Shown: positions 1-12,100 of the stretch, one piece after another
Layout of the letters: the number at the start of each line of letters is the position of its first letter
Numbering within the stretch: the stretch's first letter is position 1
DNA from: Liolophura sinensis
Lineage: Eukaryota; Mollusca; Polyplacophora; Chitonida; Chitonidae
Length of the DNA stretch: 64,000 nt
Assembly: GCF_032854445.1 (NCBI RefSeq)
Contig: NC_088302.1
Coordinates: 55,656,237-55,720,236, forward strand
Direction of reading: 5' to 3'
Notes under the pieces: generated by a model
Seen by the model: the letters and a program-made list of their open reading frames with translations, nothing else
What the model was told of the DNA's origin: nothing
Databases searched by the model: none
Program-made: the position numbers and the translations under genes

Positions 1-3000
1 CTGCATGCATTTAATAGCCAGAGAGCCCTGTTTTAATTAAATCAGTGTTTGGCCAGTGCAATAATAAAAAAGCCACGTTGAACATGCTGTTCATTTAGAT
101 CATAACTCATTGATCAGAGTGAGAGCTTGTGCAAGCGGGTATGGAACTGGAAGTAAACATGAAATAATCACCTGGAAATTTTGTCATTAGGACTGCTTTG
201 TTGGCCTTGGTTGTCTAGTTTACCTTGGAAGACTGTCGCAATTACAGTGAGCTATACCATATTCTCTCACCAAGTCCCATGAGGTTAGGGAAGAGCTTAC
301 TTCACCATTACTCCACCCTCAAATACAGAGCTATAAAAAGCCTCTGAAAATGCAGATAGCTTTTCATATTGTATCACTTGTGATTCCAGTGGTGTACATG
401 TCCTGTACCATCACAAGCTCTGAGGTCTGTCATTGATTTATTTTATCAAATATTTGCACTGTACATTCTGTGGCCTTGTTTGTTTAAAGACCCTTTGAAT
501 AACACTAAAATGACCTTTACCTTCTGCTGCGGCATTTTTTTCAGTTGCATGTTCACTACTCTGATTAGCTTCAAGTGTATGTTTTCAAATAATACTGAAG
601 TGTAAATTGCTTAAAATATAGTACATCTGAAGAAGGGATTCGGTCATTGTTTTGCACTCATACATGTTTTGTCTGTGATCTTCACATTTCTGTTGATTAA
701 TTTTTAATTGGAGTTTGACTAGGGAATCGGGGTGTTACAGGAAGAGCATTCCTAACCCTGTAGTGTAGAATTGTGCTCAAGACCACCTGGCAGATATATA
801 CTGTAATTGTTTATAGAGACGTCATAAATGAAAGTTTTACATCACATTTAGCATCACTAGAAAGCAAAATAAATATAATATTGATGCACAGCCTGTAATC
901 TTACACATTGGTGAATTACTTATTGTGCATTTAAATGTCATTATTTTGTGATGTTTTGTTGTACAGATAGGACATTTGTGTATGACAGCATACTTTTGGT
1001 TCAAAAGCTTATCCCAAATCCCAAAACTTTTTGTCCAGGCTTTCCATTATGGTACTTGTTTCAATGCTCTGCCACCAAATCCTATACGTTCAATTTGCCG
1101 TGCCACGTAGTTATTAAAATACAGGCGGTTTAGGCTTGGAGAGGATAATTTTGTAGTGGCCTGGTAATGTTGACAAAAAGCCATTGTGTAGGTAAGATTG
1201 TTCCTTCCTGTTTGACATGTAGGCACCTTTAATGGCGCTGTCCTAATAGGATTAAATCATGTAGACTTTGTGTTCCTGTATTGTGTTGATGGCATTGGTC
1301 AGGTTTTGTGTATGTTTCATGCTTTCCGGGAAGAAAATGTTGACAGTCTTAGATAATCACATAACCACAGAGCAGCTTTTTAAATCAACTCTCGGGAAGG
1401 TATCTTTGTCTGCGTCATGCCTTCACAGAAGTTCCCAGGCTAATGACAGGTGTGTGGTGCATTATGTCCCTGCCACCTTTAGGACAGTTCTTCATACAGT
1501 CCTTTAAAGGCGTTGTTATACAGGTGTGAAATCACAAAGCGCGTCCAACACCCTTCTAGTGCCTTTCTTACCTCTCTTGTGAAAGTCTTGCCTAGGGGTA
1601 AGACAGGGAGCACCATTGTGCCCTGTACTGTTAGAAGGCGTGTTGACAAAAGCAGATTCTTCCACTGTTTTCCCAGCTTTCTTGCTGAGATAAGAGATCA
1701 GCATTCATGATAGCACTTGTTATTTGGGTCCAGCTGACAACAGCATCAGATCCTCCCCTACCTCTTGATAACAGAAGTCATAAGTCAGCTATAGCCAAGG
1801 GCCCTTGAAAAAGTAAACACTTCAGTATAAAGGCCTGGTATTTGTTCTCTTTCCAAGTTTTAAAGCATTAGTGAATTTTAGTTTAATTTTAGTGAACTTA
1901 AAAACAGATCTAGTAGAGAACTAAGTTTATGTGTACACTTGACTGATCAGACATTTTCCTTGTTCTACTCTGCCATCCAATGTAAGATCAAATGTGAAAT
2001 TATTTACTTGTAATTTGTGTGTCTCAAGATTATTCAAACTTACCGATAATTGGGATTTTCTTTTCCTTATTGATGTCTTTCAGTGTTTTCAAGAACATAA
2101 TAAGCCAAATCACATCATATTGAAATTATATTTAAGACAAAAATGTAGTTTGGTTCGAAAGTTTTGCTAAATTTAAAGCCAGATTCTAGGGTAAAATTAT
2201 GAAAGGGAAGGGTGTATTTATCTAACTCTTCAACCCACTTTAAGCTGACTAGGATAATCATTTTGTTCTTAACTGAATATATATCTTCATCTCAGATAAA
2301 AAAAAAAATAGCTGTGGTCTGTAACCTGTAAATCATTTTCTGTTGATCTACCTGATATACGTCATGGTGGAAATTCGAATGATATATGGTGGACATTTTT
2401 TTTTTCTTTTCCTGTTTCCTGTATGCATTGATGTGATTTGGAGAAATGGAGAAATGTTTGGTCTACACCAGGCAGAAGCACGATCCCTGCTTTGTGAACA
2501 TTGACCTCCTTTTTTTGCAACATCCAGAATTAATTAAATTTTGTGATGAAGCAATTATGATAATTTCCCCTGAGGAGACAGCTGGTTGTATTGCTGACTC
2601 CTGTGATCAGTTGATGTGTTTTCTTAACTGTGTAGATTATCTGTATTGTTGACGTCACCCTGGCCTAATCAAGGATGTCAGGTTGAAAATCCACAGAAGT
2701 GGCATGAGCATATCTTTGGTTTCTGCATTCCGCTATGTTGAATTCCAGACAATGGATAACATGCAAATCCACACCTTGGTGATTTCATGTCTGTCTAAAG
2801 CCACAAATGTCACTTGTTTGCTCTTTTCAGGTTTCTTCCTTCCATCCTTCTGTTTTTTCTTCTTTCTTTTTATGGAGGCTAGCAGTCATCTTCTACGGCT
2901 GCATCTACTAGAACCAACATGTATTTGTTTTTCTTTTCCCAGTTTTGTTTTCTTTGTGACCATGTGGTACATTTGTCTATGTTCAAGTGTGCTCTGCCCC

Positions 3001-3350
3001 TGTACTGTCATTTTGGGTTGGCAGATGTCTGAAGCTCCCAGATTCCATCTCAAACCCCCCTGGGGTAGCAATGTCCCTCCCCCTGCAGCAGATTAGATGC
3101 CCTGTCTCCCAGCTATTGTTTTCCTTCCTGCTGCTATTCCTGCCTGGGTTATTTCCTTATAGAATGGAGCATATCGTATCCAGTGTATTATCAGCTCTTC
3201 CTTTGACCACCAGATATTTGATATGTTATCATTGAAATTTTAGAGCAATCTGACTCAGTCAGTGGACAATTGATATTTCCGGCGTGTGATGCACCCAGAT
3301 TGTGTGTGGAATTCATATCAATAGCTGAAACAATAACTTTTCTATGAATT
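1..3350. other. Non-coding, no feature recognised
   Basis: Unique-looking AT-rich DNA with short poly-A and poly-T tracts. The short ORFs (up to 137 codons, at 2683-3096) have no recognisable domain, and several overlap on both strands. Confidence 0.6.
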
Positions 3351-3389
3351 TGTGTGTGCGTGTGTGTGTATGTGTGCGTGTGTGTGTGA
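3351..3389. repeat. (TG)n microsatellite with CG and TA interruptions
   Basis: An alternating T-G tract of about 39 bases with a few interruptions (TGCG, TATG). Confidence 0.95.
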
Positions 3390-3810
3390 GATATCACTAA
3401 AATCCTACGTTGCACAGTCAGTCTTATTGGCATCTGTTTCAATCATTAAATTAAATTGTAATAATTGTATATTACTTGTAACTATAGTATTTATAAGTGG
3501 TGGTATAGTAAAACCAGCCTGTGGGCATGTACATATGAAATCATTAGTTTTGTGTCAATAACCCAGCTAATTTAATGTAAAAGCTTTCAATTTAAATATT
3601 GTTCCATCTTATATCAGAGTTAATTATAATACTCAAAGTAATAGAATTCAATTGTTAGATAATATATTTTTTTAAATTAGTAAATGTAAATACAAAGTAA
3701 AATGATGTGTCAGCCTTTTACAACTAACAGTGGTATTAATTGTTGGTGAACTTGAAATTTCTTAGCAGCTCATTTTTGTATGGTTACAAAAAATTATATT
3801 CTTTGTTTTA

Positions 3811-3892
3811 TTCCCACCATAATGCTAGCCACTGTCGCATAAATGAAATATTCTTGAATAAGGCATAAAACACTAATCAAATATATAAATAA
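3811..3892 (+). mobile_element. SINE 3' tail remnant
   Basis: The segment TTCCCACCATAATGCTAGCC, followed by a GAAATATTCTTGA motif and a (C)ATAAAACACTAATCAAAT end, matches the 3' part of the complete SINE at 54337. The match includes the final A/T-rich tail. The tRNA-like head and middle are missing or too decayed to see, so this is a truncated and diverged copy. Confidence 0.75.
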
Positions 3893-5166
3893 GTATATGA
3901 TTTATATTTTTATAATTGAAATATGCCTTTATTAACCCAGAAAGTATATTTTGAGAGGTGTTGGAAATTGTTGGCTCAGTGTGGTCTCAACCTCCAGTTA
4001 GGCTGGTCCACCTCTGCTTGAATTGCTAACATGTGTGTGACAGTGTGTGAGAATAGACATTCTCACAACACCATCCTTTTTTGAGATGAAAGATTTGATA
4101 TCCTGTTGCTAAGTACATTGTTTATCTCTAAACACTGTGTCTCCTGTCAGCCATTCCAATAAAGTGTTTGAAGTGAAGAGACTGTGAGACTCCCATGTGC
4201 TAGTATAGAATGTGTTATAGTGGGTGTGTAACCAGCAAGTCTAGTGTTTGTTGATAAAGTTGTGGATTGAAGGGCAAGACAGTTTGACCATGCAGTGACC
4301 ACCCAGGTGGAAGAGGGGATCTGTTAGAATTGAGATCTGGGGCAATAGACTTCTTCCACCCACCTATCCACAGCCCCACCCTCATGTCCCATGCCCTTTG
4401 GGGCCAGTGCATGTCCACAGAGGTGATGTAATCTCCTCTGGACTGGTCATTCTGATAACACTGTTGACAGAGTGGACACATAGTCTGCTGTGTAAACACA
4501 TGAGAGGGTGAGTTTATCCTCTGATATGACAGTCATTTCCTCAGCTGTCTCTATTTCTCCACAGGCATACAGAGGCTTAGCAACACTGTAGGTAACTCTG
4601 TGGTCAAAGCTTGGACCTTCCCAGTGCTGTTGACTGAAGTGCTGGTGTGCTGGACTTCTGTGATAACAGTGGGGTTAGGCTGTACAGGTCACCCTGGACA
4701 GATGTAGATAGTACAGACATATGTGCCAGTATCAGAGTGTGGACACTCCAGGAGTAAGGGGTATCACCAGATGACTGTGTGAAGTAGTACACCACAGATC
4801 GCATGGACTCAAAACACACAGGATACCAGCTTAAGGAGCACAGTTAATGAGCGACTAGTGGATACTGAGCTTCCCTTCCCTGTAAGTATACAGCAAGATA
4901 GGCCTCTTGACGCTGTCTGCGGTCGTAAAACCATCAGCTCATGGTACAGCTTTACTTACTTCACAGGTTCAGGAGGTGTTTCCCAGCCTGATTTCATCTC
5001 AGCTAAAACAATTAGTAAGGTTTGCATTCAAGCCTGTCTGCTGAACGTGCCTTGATTTTTTTTTTTTTTTTGTGGATGATTATAATTTTTACCTCCAACT
5101 TCGTTTATCACTGATTCCCTCAGAATGTATGACTTTTATTGCACATTTAATTGGGTAACATGTCAT
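3893..5166. other. Non-coding, no feature recognised
   Basis: Contains a 14-base poly-T near 5057 and nothing else that I can support. Confidence 0.6.
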
Positions 5167-5341
5167 AGGGCCTATGAGAGACGCATGGCATGATGGGAGT
5201 TCCGAGTGGTGGCACTCACGCATATACCGAAAGTTGGGAACCCTGGCGGTACATGGCCTATGAGCAGAAGCGTTTTTTAACCCCAACTTCGGTATATGCA
5301 CAAGTGCCCCCAGGCGAAACTCCTGTGCTCTCATAGGCCCT
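5167..5341. mobile_element. Foldback (MITE-like) element with about 65-bp inverted arms
   Basis: The first 14 bases AGGGCCTATGAGAG are the exact reverse complement of the last 14. The arms stay alignable inward through GGAGTT, a GGCACT block and GCATATACCGAA(A)GTTGGG, with one indel of about 11 bases. The arms enclose a loop of about 40 bases that carries another GGCCTATGAG. No clear target-site duplication was seen. There is no coding capacity; ORFs across it are incidental. It could also be a structured inverted duplication that is not a transposon. Confidence 0.7.
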
Positions 5342-8300
5342 GTTTTTTTAGTATTAGTGTTGATTAATATATATTTTGACCAGGACAAAAATACTGGTCT
5401 TGCTAAACATTGATCCAGATTTATTTTTCTCATGATAAAATCAGAGCTGCCATTGTAGCAAGGGCTGTAATAGAATGATTGTGGATTTACTCCCAGATGA
5501 TTTGCCACAGAACAAATATGTGCTCCTCCACTAGATATGTCCATGAGTAATCAACATTCACATTTCAGGACCCGCACCACTACACTTGCTACAACACATC
5601 AGCTGTGGTCAAATTAGCACCCAGTCACGGTCTTTTGAAGTATGAGGCTGGAGCTGCAACCAACCAATAAAACACCAACATTCAAAATAACATTTTCTAC
5701 CAAGTATTTTCAATTTTTTTCTGCGAATGGGTGTCACGACTTCCAATGCAGAATATGAATGAACCAGATGTTTAATGTAGTAAGCATGCCATTGCCAGGT
5801 TGTAACATAGGCTGTTAGGTGAAAATTAGCCCCTAGCTCCCGTGTATGGCGAGATTTTGCGACATTTCTATAGAAAAAATAGAGTTTGTCTGAAGTACGA
5901 ATGTGACTTATTATCATGTGTCCTATAGAGAAACTGCCATACACAGTACGGACAAAGATCACTATTTTCTGAAAAGGATTATGAATTAAAGCATTATGTT
6001 TAGCTTTATAATGGTTGGTAAACTGTATGAGGATTATTTTGTACCAGACTGACCTAACACTGAGATCATCAACAAAATGGCCCATTTTCTTTTTTACAGC
6101 ATTATCTCTATCGTCGGCATCTGCTTTTCAGAGTTATACACATTGCAGTAGGTAAATTGAAAAGTTGTTAAGCCGCAGAGTTTTATCAGCTTATTGATCT
6201 GGCACTTTACCTGATTGCTCCAGCGGGACAGCCCTGATGTATGCCTATATACCAGGGGGACAGACTCATTAATATGACAGTTGTAGGGTGTTAATGGGTT
6301 GTAGGGATAGACAGCTCCAGCTGGGCTTCCCTCTGGGTACTCAGGTGGGGTTTACTCTTACTTACCCATACCTCGCCCAATGGGAGGTTCTTTTTACCCC
6401 AAAACAAACACAGATTAATTAGGCTAGGACTAGCTTCACACTTCTATTTTCATAATCTGCTCATTCTGAGGGATTGAAGAGTTGCTTTGGGAGTGGGGAA
6501 CAGTGTGAGAGGGCTGTCAGAATACAGTACAATGGCTTTGTGTTACTACCTTTTCTTTCCAAGCTAACCCTTGGTTTGTTATTTTCTTTGGTTCCTCAAA
6601 ACTCAATATTCCTTGAGTACTTAAGTCGGTATTGAACGTCTGACATTCAATTAGACAGGCTAACAAACAGTGGCGAATAAGTCACTGACATTCAATTAGA
6701 CAGCCTAACAGTGGCGAATAAGTCATTTTGGAAGATAAACATGATTTGGAAAGTGTAATTTAAAATCTGTATTAAAATCTGGTAATCCAAGCCAGAACCA
6801 AGAGTAAACATAAAAAAAATTAACTTTTTGATGTCCATAGGATTAAAACATACATTATACAATCAGCAGGTTTGTGCAAATGTAGTCCACATGGTGCCAT
6901 AGTTATGTAGTGAGCTGGATTAACTCTTTTTTCAGCCACAATTTGTTTATGAAACTGGGTTTGTGTTTGGTTTGATTTTTAACGAAAACATGACCCGGTT
7001 ACATTTCAAAGTACCTTTACCTAAAGCTGTGACTTAGTGGAGGTTTGTATGGTGATGAATGAGGTCAGAGCAGATATTCAGCAGTGTATTGTTGTGGAGT
7101 ATCTATAGAGAGAGCAGTAAAGCTTTCAGTAACCGGATAACCAAACCAGACAGAAGAGACTATTCTCACAAGCTTAAATTCAATTTCCAGCACATTTGTC
7201 AGCAGAGATGAAGCCCTTTGTAGAGTAACACATAGTTGACAGTGGTGATAATGGAACAAAGCCACTGTTTGTGAGGACTGTCTTGGGTTGTCTGTGGAGA
7301 CCGATCTCTGTATATGATGACCACCTAGTGACCACAGGTCAGTTTCCTGTTACCAGACTCTCATTAATCTCATTATGATCAGTTCAGTTGTTGTCTAAGG
7401 AGGAGGTAAAGATAAGAGAAGCGTATTATTGTCTTGGTGGTGATGGTGTGGAAATCCCATCTGGACATCCAGCGGGTATTCTGCTCTTAGGGTTGCCTCA
7501 GTGGTTGTCTGTGATTTTCCTCGATTTGGTCCTGTAAATTATGCCAGGAAAATTCTCCTAATGTTGGCATAGGGACAGACATTGTTATTTATCAGCTTTG
7601 AATGTGTACGTGTAGTGTTACCATGGCACTTGATGCATGTAATCAATATATCTGCCAAAGTTCTACATAATTTTAAAATTGCAGTGTTACTGTTAATGTC
7701 AATCCTTGTCTTGCTGTGCACTGTAATTTGATGAATCAAAAGCCATTTATGTGGACGCCAAGTTAGGATTAATTATGCTGGATGATATTGTGGATATACA
7801 CGCCCCTGATCTGGATGAATCACACATCAGGATAGGGCGACTTACTGTACTGCTCCAGAATGCGGTTGTCTTGAGATCGAGGAAGGAGTTGGTCCTGAAT
7901 TCTGACGCAAAGTAATTGCTCTTAGGGTACAGTTTAGAAATAATTGTGCGCTTAAGGTTGAAATTGAGCTTCTTGCTGAGCATGGCCCTGAATTGCCCGC
8001 TAGGTTCCAGTAAGTCTGCCAGATATTTGCTTGTCTGATCACAGACTTTCTTTGCTGTGGTGCTAACTGTTTTTTCTCACACCATATTCCCTGTGCTTTA
8101 TTTCCAAATTGAGAGTTTCACTCCAGCCATCTCTTAGTCATGCTGTTCACTTTATGAAGTAACAAATTTTCCTGGTTGTCAGGGGTCTGATTGTAGACTT
8201 GCAGCATTGTTCTCATTGTACAGAAATACATATGGTGTATGCAGCTTTGTAGACCCAACACAACAGACCTGTGCACTGTATACATCTAGGTGAAGCATAG

Positions 8301-11300
8301 AGAACAAGATATTGCATTACAGGCTGGTGTATGATAGCAAAACAGAAAATGGCAAACAATGAGACATCTATGCTATTTGAAAGCTGTGTTGGCAGAAAGC
8401 ATGACAAACCTCTAACTTTATCATGTAGACAATCTATAAAGTGTAATTGTTGTCTGTGGTTTTGGAAGCTATTGAAAAAGTCCTTTGACTGTACCACTTT
8501 GTCTCTGTCAATTGTGAGGATTGATACAGGGTTCATGTGATTTGTCCAAAACTGTCAAAAAGTATTTTTATTTATCTTTGCTTCTGTCAGTGTGTCAGAT
8601 GTTGTTACTTGAAAATTGATCTCTTACCTATTAAATGAATAAATGGCCATTGATACTAGAGTTTATGAAACAATAAAAAAGAAGGGGGGAAAAGGGGAGG
8701 TGGGGGATAATTTTTTCTCACATTTTGGGAGTCTGAATTTGTAAATCTACTATAAAATGTTATTACTAAGCTTAAATTAATCAAGCCATTAGAAATGACC
8801 ACTTTGTTGGGATGCAGTGTGGAAGAGAAGTATACCCCCCTCCCCCCATGGTGTGTTGTCCTAGAGACCCTGCCTGGCTGCTTTGTGCTGGCCACACCTG
8901 TTAGCTTGTTACAGCTGGACACTGATACCTGACACCTTCAGATCCATATCACCTGGTTAATGTGCCAATCAGACCATCAAGTCATAAAGTCCTCTGTTAA
9001 ATTTAGAAAACAGCATATTAGTCTGTGATTTATGGCCCAGACAAGGCACACTCCTAACTGTGGTCAAAGGAAAAGTGTCCAGGTAAACTGACCGTCAGGC
9101 CTAGGCTCCATTTATCCTTGTGGACGGTGTCACGTAGGTCAAGAGCTGGCCTTCACTTCCAAGAGTGCTGGCCAATTAAATCTCGTGTTATAGACTGAGA
9201 CTTCTCAAGTGGCATTTCCATCACTCCATCCACTCTAATGGCTGGCTCGCCGCTGACGTGGTCAAGCTTTTTGTCACTGAAGGCAGACACTTAAAGCACT
9301 TAATCTCTAAATCAGTCAATAGTCATTGTTCCTGGGATTCTGAAGAGCAGCGTGCCTGCTGCAGGTAGTGCAGGTCCGAGTTCTGGCATTTGAGGCTTAA
9401 GTACCTGTATCCAGCGCTGCACGCGCATATGTGCACCGCTGCTTCCTGAGCAGGTAAGCTGTTTGTGTTCTGTTGTTGATGAAGGGATCCAGCAGGTAGA
9501 TTCAGCAGGTAGATGCCTCTGTACTGGTGTATGCTCTGCCAGCCGAGATCTGCGTCTGGGTCAATACTCATGCTGTCAAAGTGGGACTTTTAATGACTTT
9601 CTGGCTGCCAATGCAAGAACTATCAAAAGCAAACTGCGGTGGATAAATCCAAAAATCAATGGAGAAGGAGCCTATAATTGACCTATAACTTCATTACACA
9701 GGTGCCGGCGCAAGACAAATTATCAGAGCAACGCCGGGGATTATTGATTGACAACGATTAGAAAGTGGTTCTCACTCAGGTAAAAATGACATCAATAAGG
9801 TCAGCTTTCTGTTGGTAACATGCACCATTTGACAAGCATAATATTGAAGTACCAAGTCTCCGGCTTTGTTTGCATCTGATTGGTAGTAGTGTGCCTTTGC
9901 AGGCAAAGGTGAAGGTACCATTGGGGTGCTGGTCTTGTACAGCCAACATGTACTACTGTACTTACAAAACCATTCCCTAAATAGTGCAGATATACCACAG
10001 GTGAGCTTCCAGTATTGTTAATAAGACTGTTTTGTTGTCTGCTTTTGATATATCTTTAAATAGTCTGTTTACGCTTAATCAGGTTGTGCAGAATTTGGTT
10101 TATTGTCTAGCTCTGATTGCTTACATACGGGACACCATGTTAGCACTGAATCTAGTATTACACGTACAGTGTATAAGTATGTACTGAATTACTCAGAATG
10201 GATTCACTTATTTGTATGTACGTTTACTTCTGTGTGTCGGTTGCAGGCTTTTCACTGGGTCTGGGTGATGGATGTCCTTTTAAGTCTAATTAATTGTGAA
10301 ACATGCTGTATAGAAATTCTCAGTTTTTCCTGAAAAGTAGATTTTCATTTGATTTTCCTTGAGCCGAACCATCTGAACAATTCATACCAAAGAAAATAAT
10401 TTTTCGGCATGGCCCTGCGTTTCTCATGTTTCCTTTGAGACTTTAATTAGTCTGCAACAGTGAATGAGGTTGATCATGTTAGCTTTGTTTTGTTGACCTT
10501 GTAAGATTATCCAGTGGGTGAGCCAGTTGAGTCATATATGCCTTGTTTTACCACATGCTCAGCCTGTACTCAGTACTTTGCTTTGTGCTCTGGTATCCCA
10601 CAGACATTTGTTGACCTTGTATGCAGCCCGATATGACCACATTACCATGCTGTATCAGAATTCTGCGCAATTCCTGCGAGGCGGGAATAACACCAGATTC
10701 ATTCCATTCAAACAGGCATGTTTCCTGTGCTCTGTTTGATGGACGCTTGTTTCTACAATGTTTGAAGAGGATTAAGGATGTTATCCCAAGCAGGATTGCA
10801 GGAGGCTAAGGACTGTGTAAGACTATGTCATGCTTGAGTCATGATGGCAAATGAAATGGATGAGGCCTATGCACAAGCGTTTTCCAGACACGTTCAGGAC
10901 CTAAACGCCGATATTGCCTCTGGATTGAGGGATTATACTGCGAAAGGCTGTTTTTTTCCTCAGTGATGCCACTGAATATTTTGGCGATCACTTGTTAGAG
11001 ACATTGTATTGGTGTCTGGAGGTGTTAAGGGTTGGATATGGCCGTGTTTTGACACGGATAAAATAGTATCTTACTTCACAGCTTGCCGATGAAGCCTCTT
11101 CTAGCCACAAGATTAGTCTAAATCCTCTGAAAACACTGCCTTGAACACTGTTGAGAAGAAGTGGGGGATGATTTTGTCTGTGTAATGTGGGAGTTTTGGA
11201 ATAAGGAACCCTTAGTTGAGTCACGGGTAAAGGGTGTAATTTCACAAAGTGCTAGTGTCAATGAAGTATGACCATCACTGGTAATTGTCAGAACTGTCTG

Positions 11301-11512
11301 GTGCTACCCAAAAAGTCATTTTTCAGCAGTTTGCCTCTGGCCACTAAATACACAAGGCATACCTCCTATTGGTGAGTCTCCATTAGGAACTAGTGATAAA
11401 TGAATGTCTCAGTATGAGACTGGGGGTTCACACAGATAGATCACAGATAAAACTAAAACTTTCTGTTTGTTTTATTGGATAAAGATTTATATGAAGAACT
11501 TTTCCTATGTGC
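5342..11512. other. Non-coding, mostly unique
   Basis: Apart from the 45-bp duplication at 6641, I see no gene or repeat. A 158-codon minus frame at 5609-6085 has no recognisable domain. GA/G-rich and C-rich patches occur at about 8680-8710 and 8836-8848. Confidence 0.55.
6641..6725. repeat. Tandem duplication, about 45 bp twice
   Basis: TGACATTCAATTAGACAG, a CTAACA segment, then GTGGCGAATAAGTCA occur twice in direct order. The second copy lacks about 4 bases (AACA). Confidence 0.9.
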
Positions 11513-12030
11513 TGGTGTGAGATAAACCTGTCACCGTGGTGGAGACATTGCGTGGTGGAGACGTTGGGTGGTGGTAGCTCAGCCCAGTGGCTGAGGAGTC
11601 TCTCACTTATTGGTGTGAGATAAACCTAGGGGCCTCCGTGGTGGTGACGTTGGGTAGTGGTAGCTCAGCACATTGGCTGAGGAGCCTCTCACCTATTGGT
11701 GTGAGATAAACCTAGGGGCCACCGTGGTGGTGACATTGTGTGGTGGAGACAATGGGTAGTGGTAGCTCAGCACAGTGGCTGAGGAGCCTCTCACTTATTG
11801 GTGTGAGATAAACCTAGGGGCCTCCGTGGTGGTGACGTTGTGTGGTGGTGACATTGTGTGGTGGAGACAAGGGGTAGTGGTAGCTCAGCACAGTGGCTGA
11901 GGAGCCTCTCACTTATTGGTGTGAGATAAACCTAGGGGCCTCCGTGGTGGTGACGTTGTGTGGTGGTGACATTGTGTGGTGGAGACAATGGGTGGTGGTA
12001 GCTCAGCACAGTGGCTGAGGAGCCTCTCGC
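11513..12030 (+). repeat. Tandem array derived from the SINE head (units of about 86-118 bp)
   Basis: GGTGTGAGATAAACC recurs at 11513, 11612, 11698, 11800 and 11918. Each unit contains GGGGCCTCCGTGG, the 5' end of the SINE, then a GTGGTGACGTTG / GTGGAGACAA mini-repeat of variable number. After these come a TAGCTCAG A-box-like motif and GGAGCCTCTCAC. Unit length varies because the inner GTGGTGAC block expands and shrinks. The last unit runs on into SINE body sequence, showing that the array grew out of a SINE copy. Confidence 0.85.
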
Positions 12031-12100
12031 CAATGCAGTCAGTTTGAGTTCAAGTCCAGCTCATGCTGGCTTCTTTTATGATGGTCTGCCAGCAACATAC
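12000..12100 (+). mobile_element. SINE body remnant at the end of the head-derived array
   Basis: It continues from TAGCTCAG through GAGCCTCTCGCCAATGC, a B-box-like GAGTTCAAGTCC, GCTCATGCTGGCTTC and GGTCTGCCAGCAAC. This is the same order as in the copies at 28333 and 54337. The element fades after about 12100 and no A-rich tail is found, so it is 3'-truncated or decayed. Confidence 0.8.

Noticed and set aside
5609-6085. 158-codon minus ORF next to the foldback element
   Set aside because: No domain, no transposase-like motif and no partner exon. I considered a decayed transposon gene but cannot support it.
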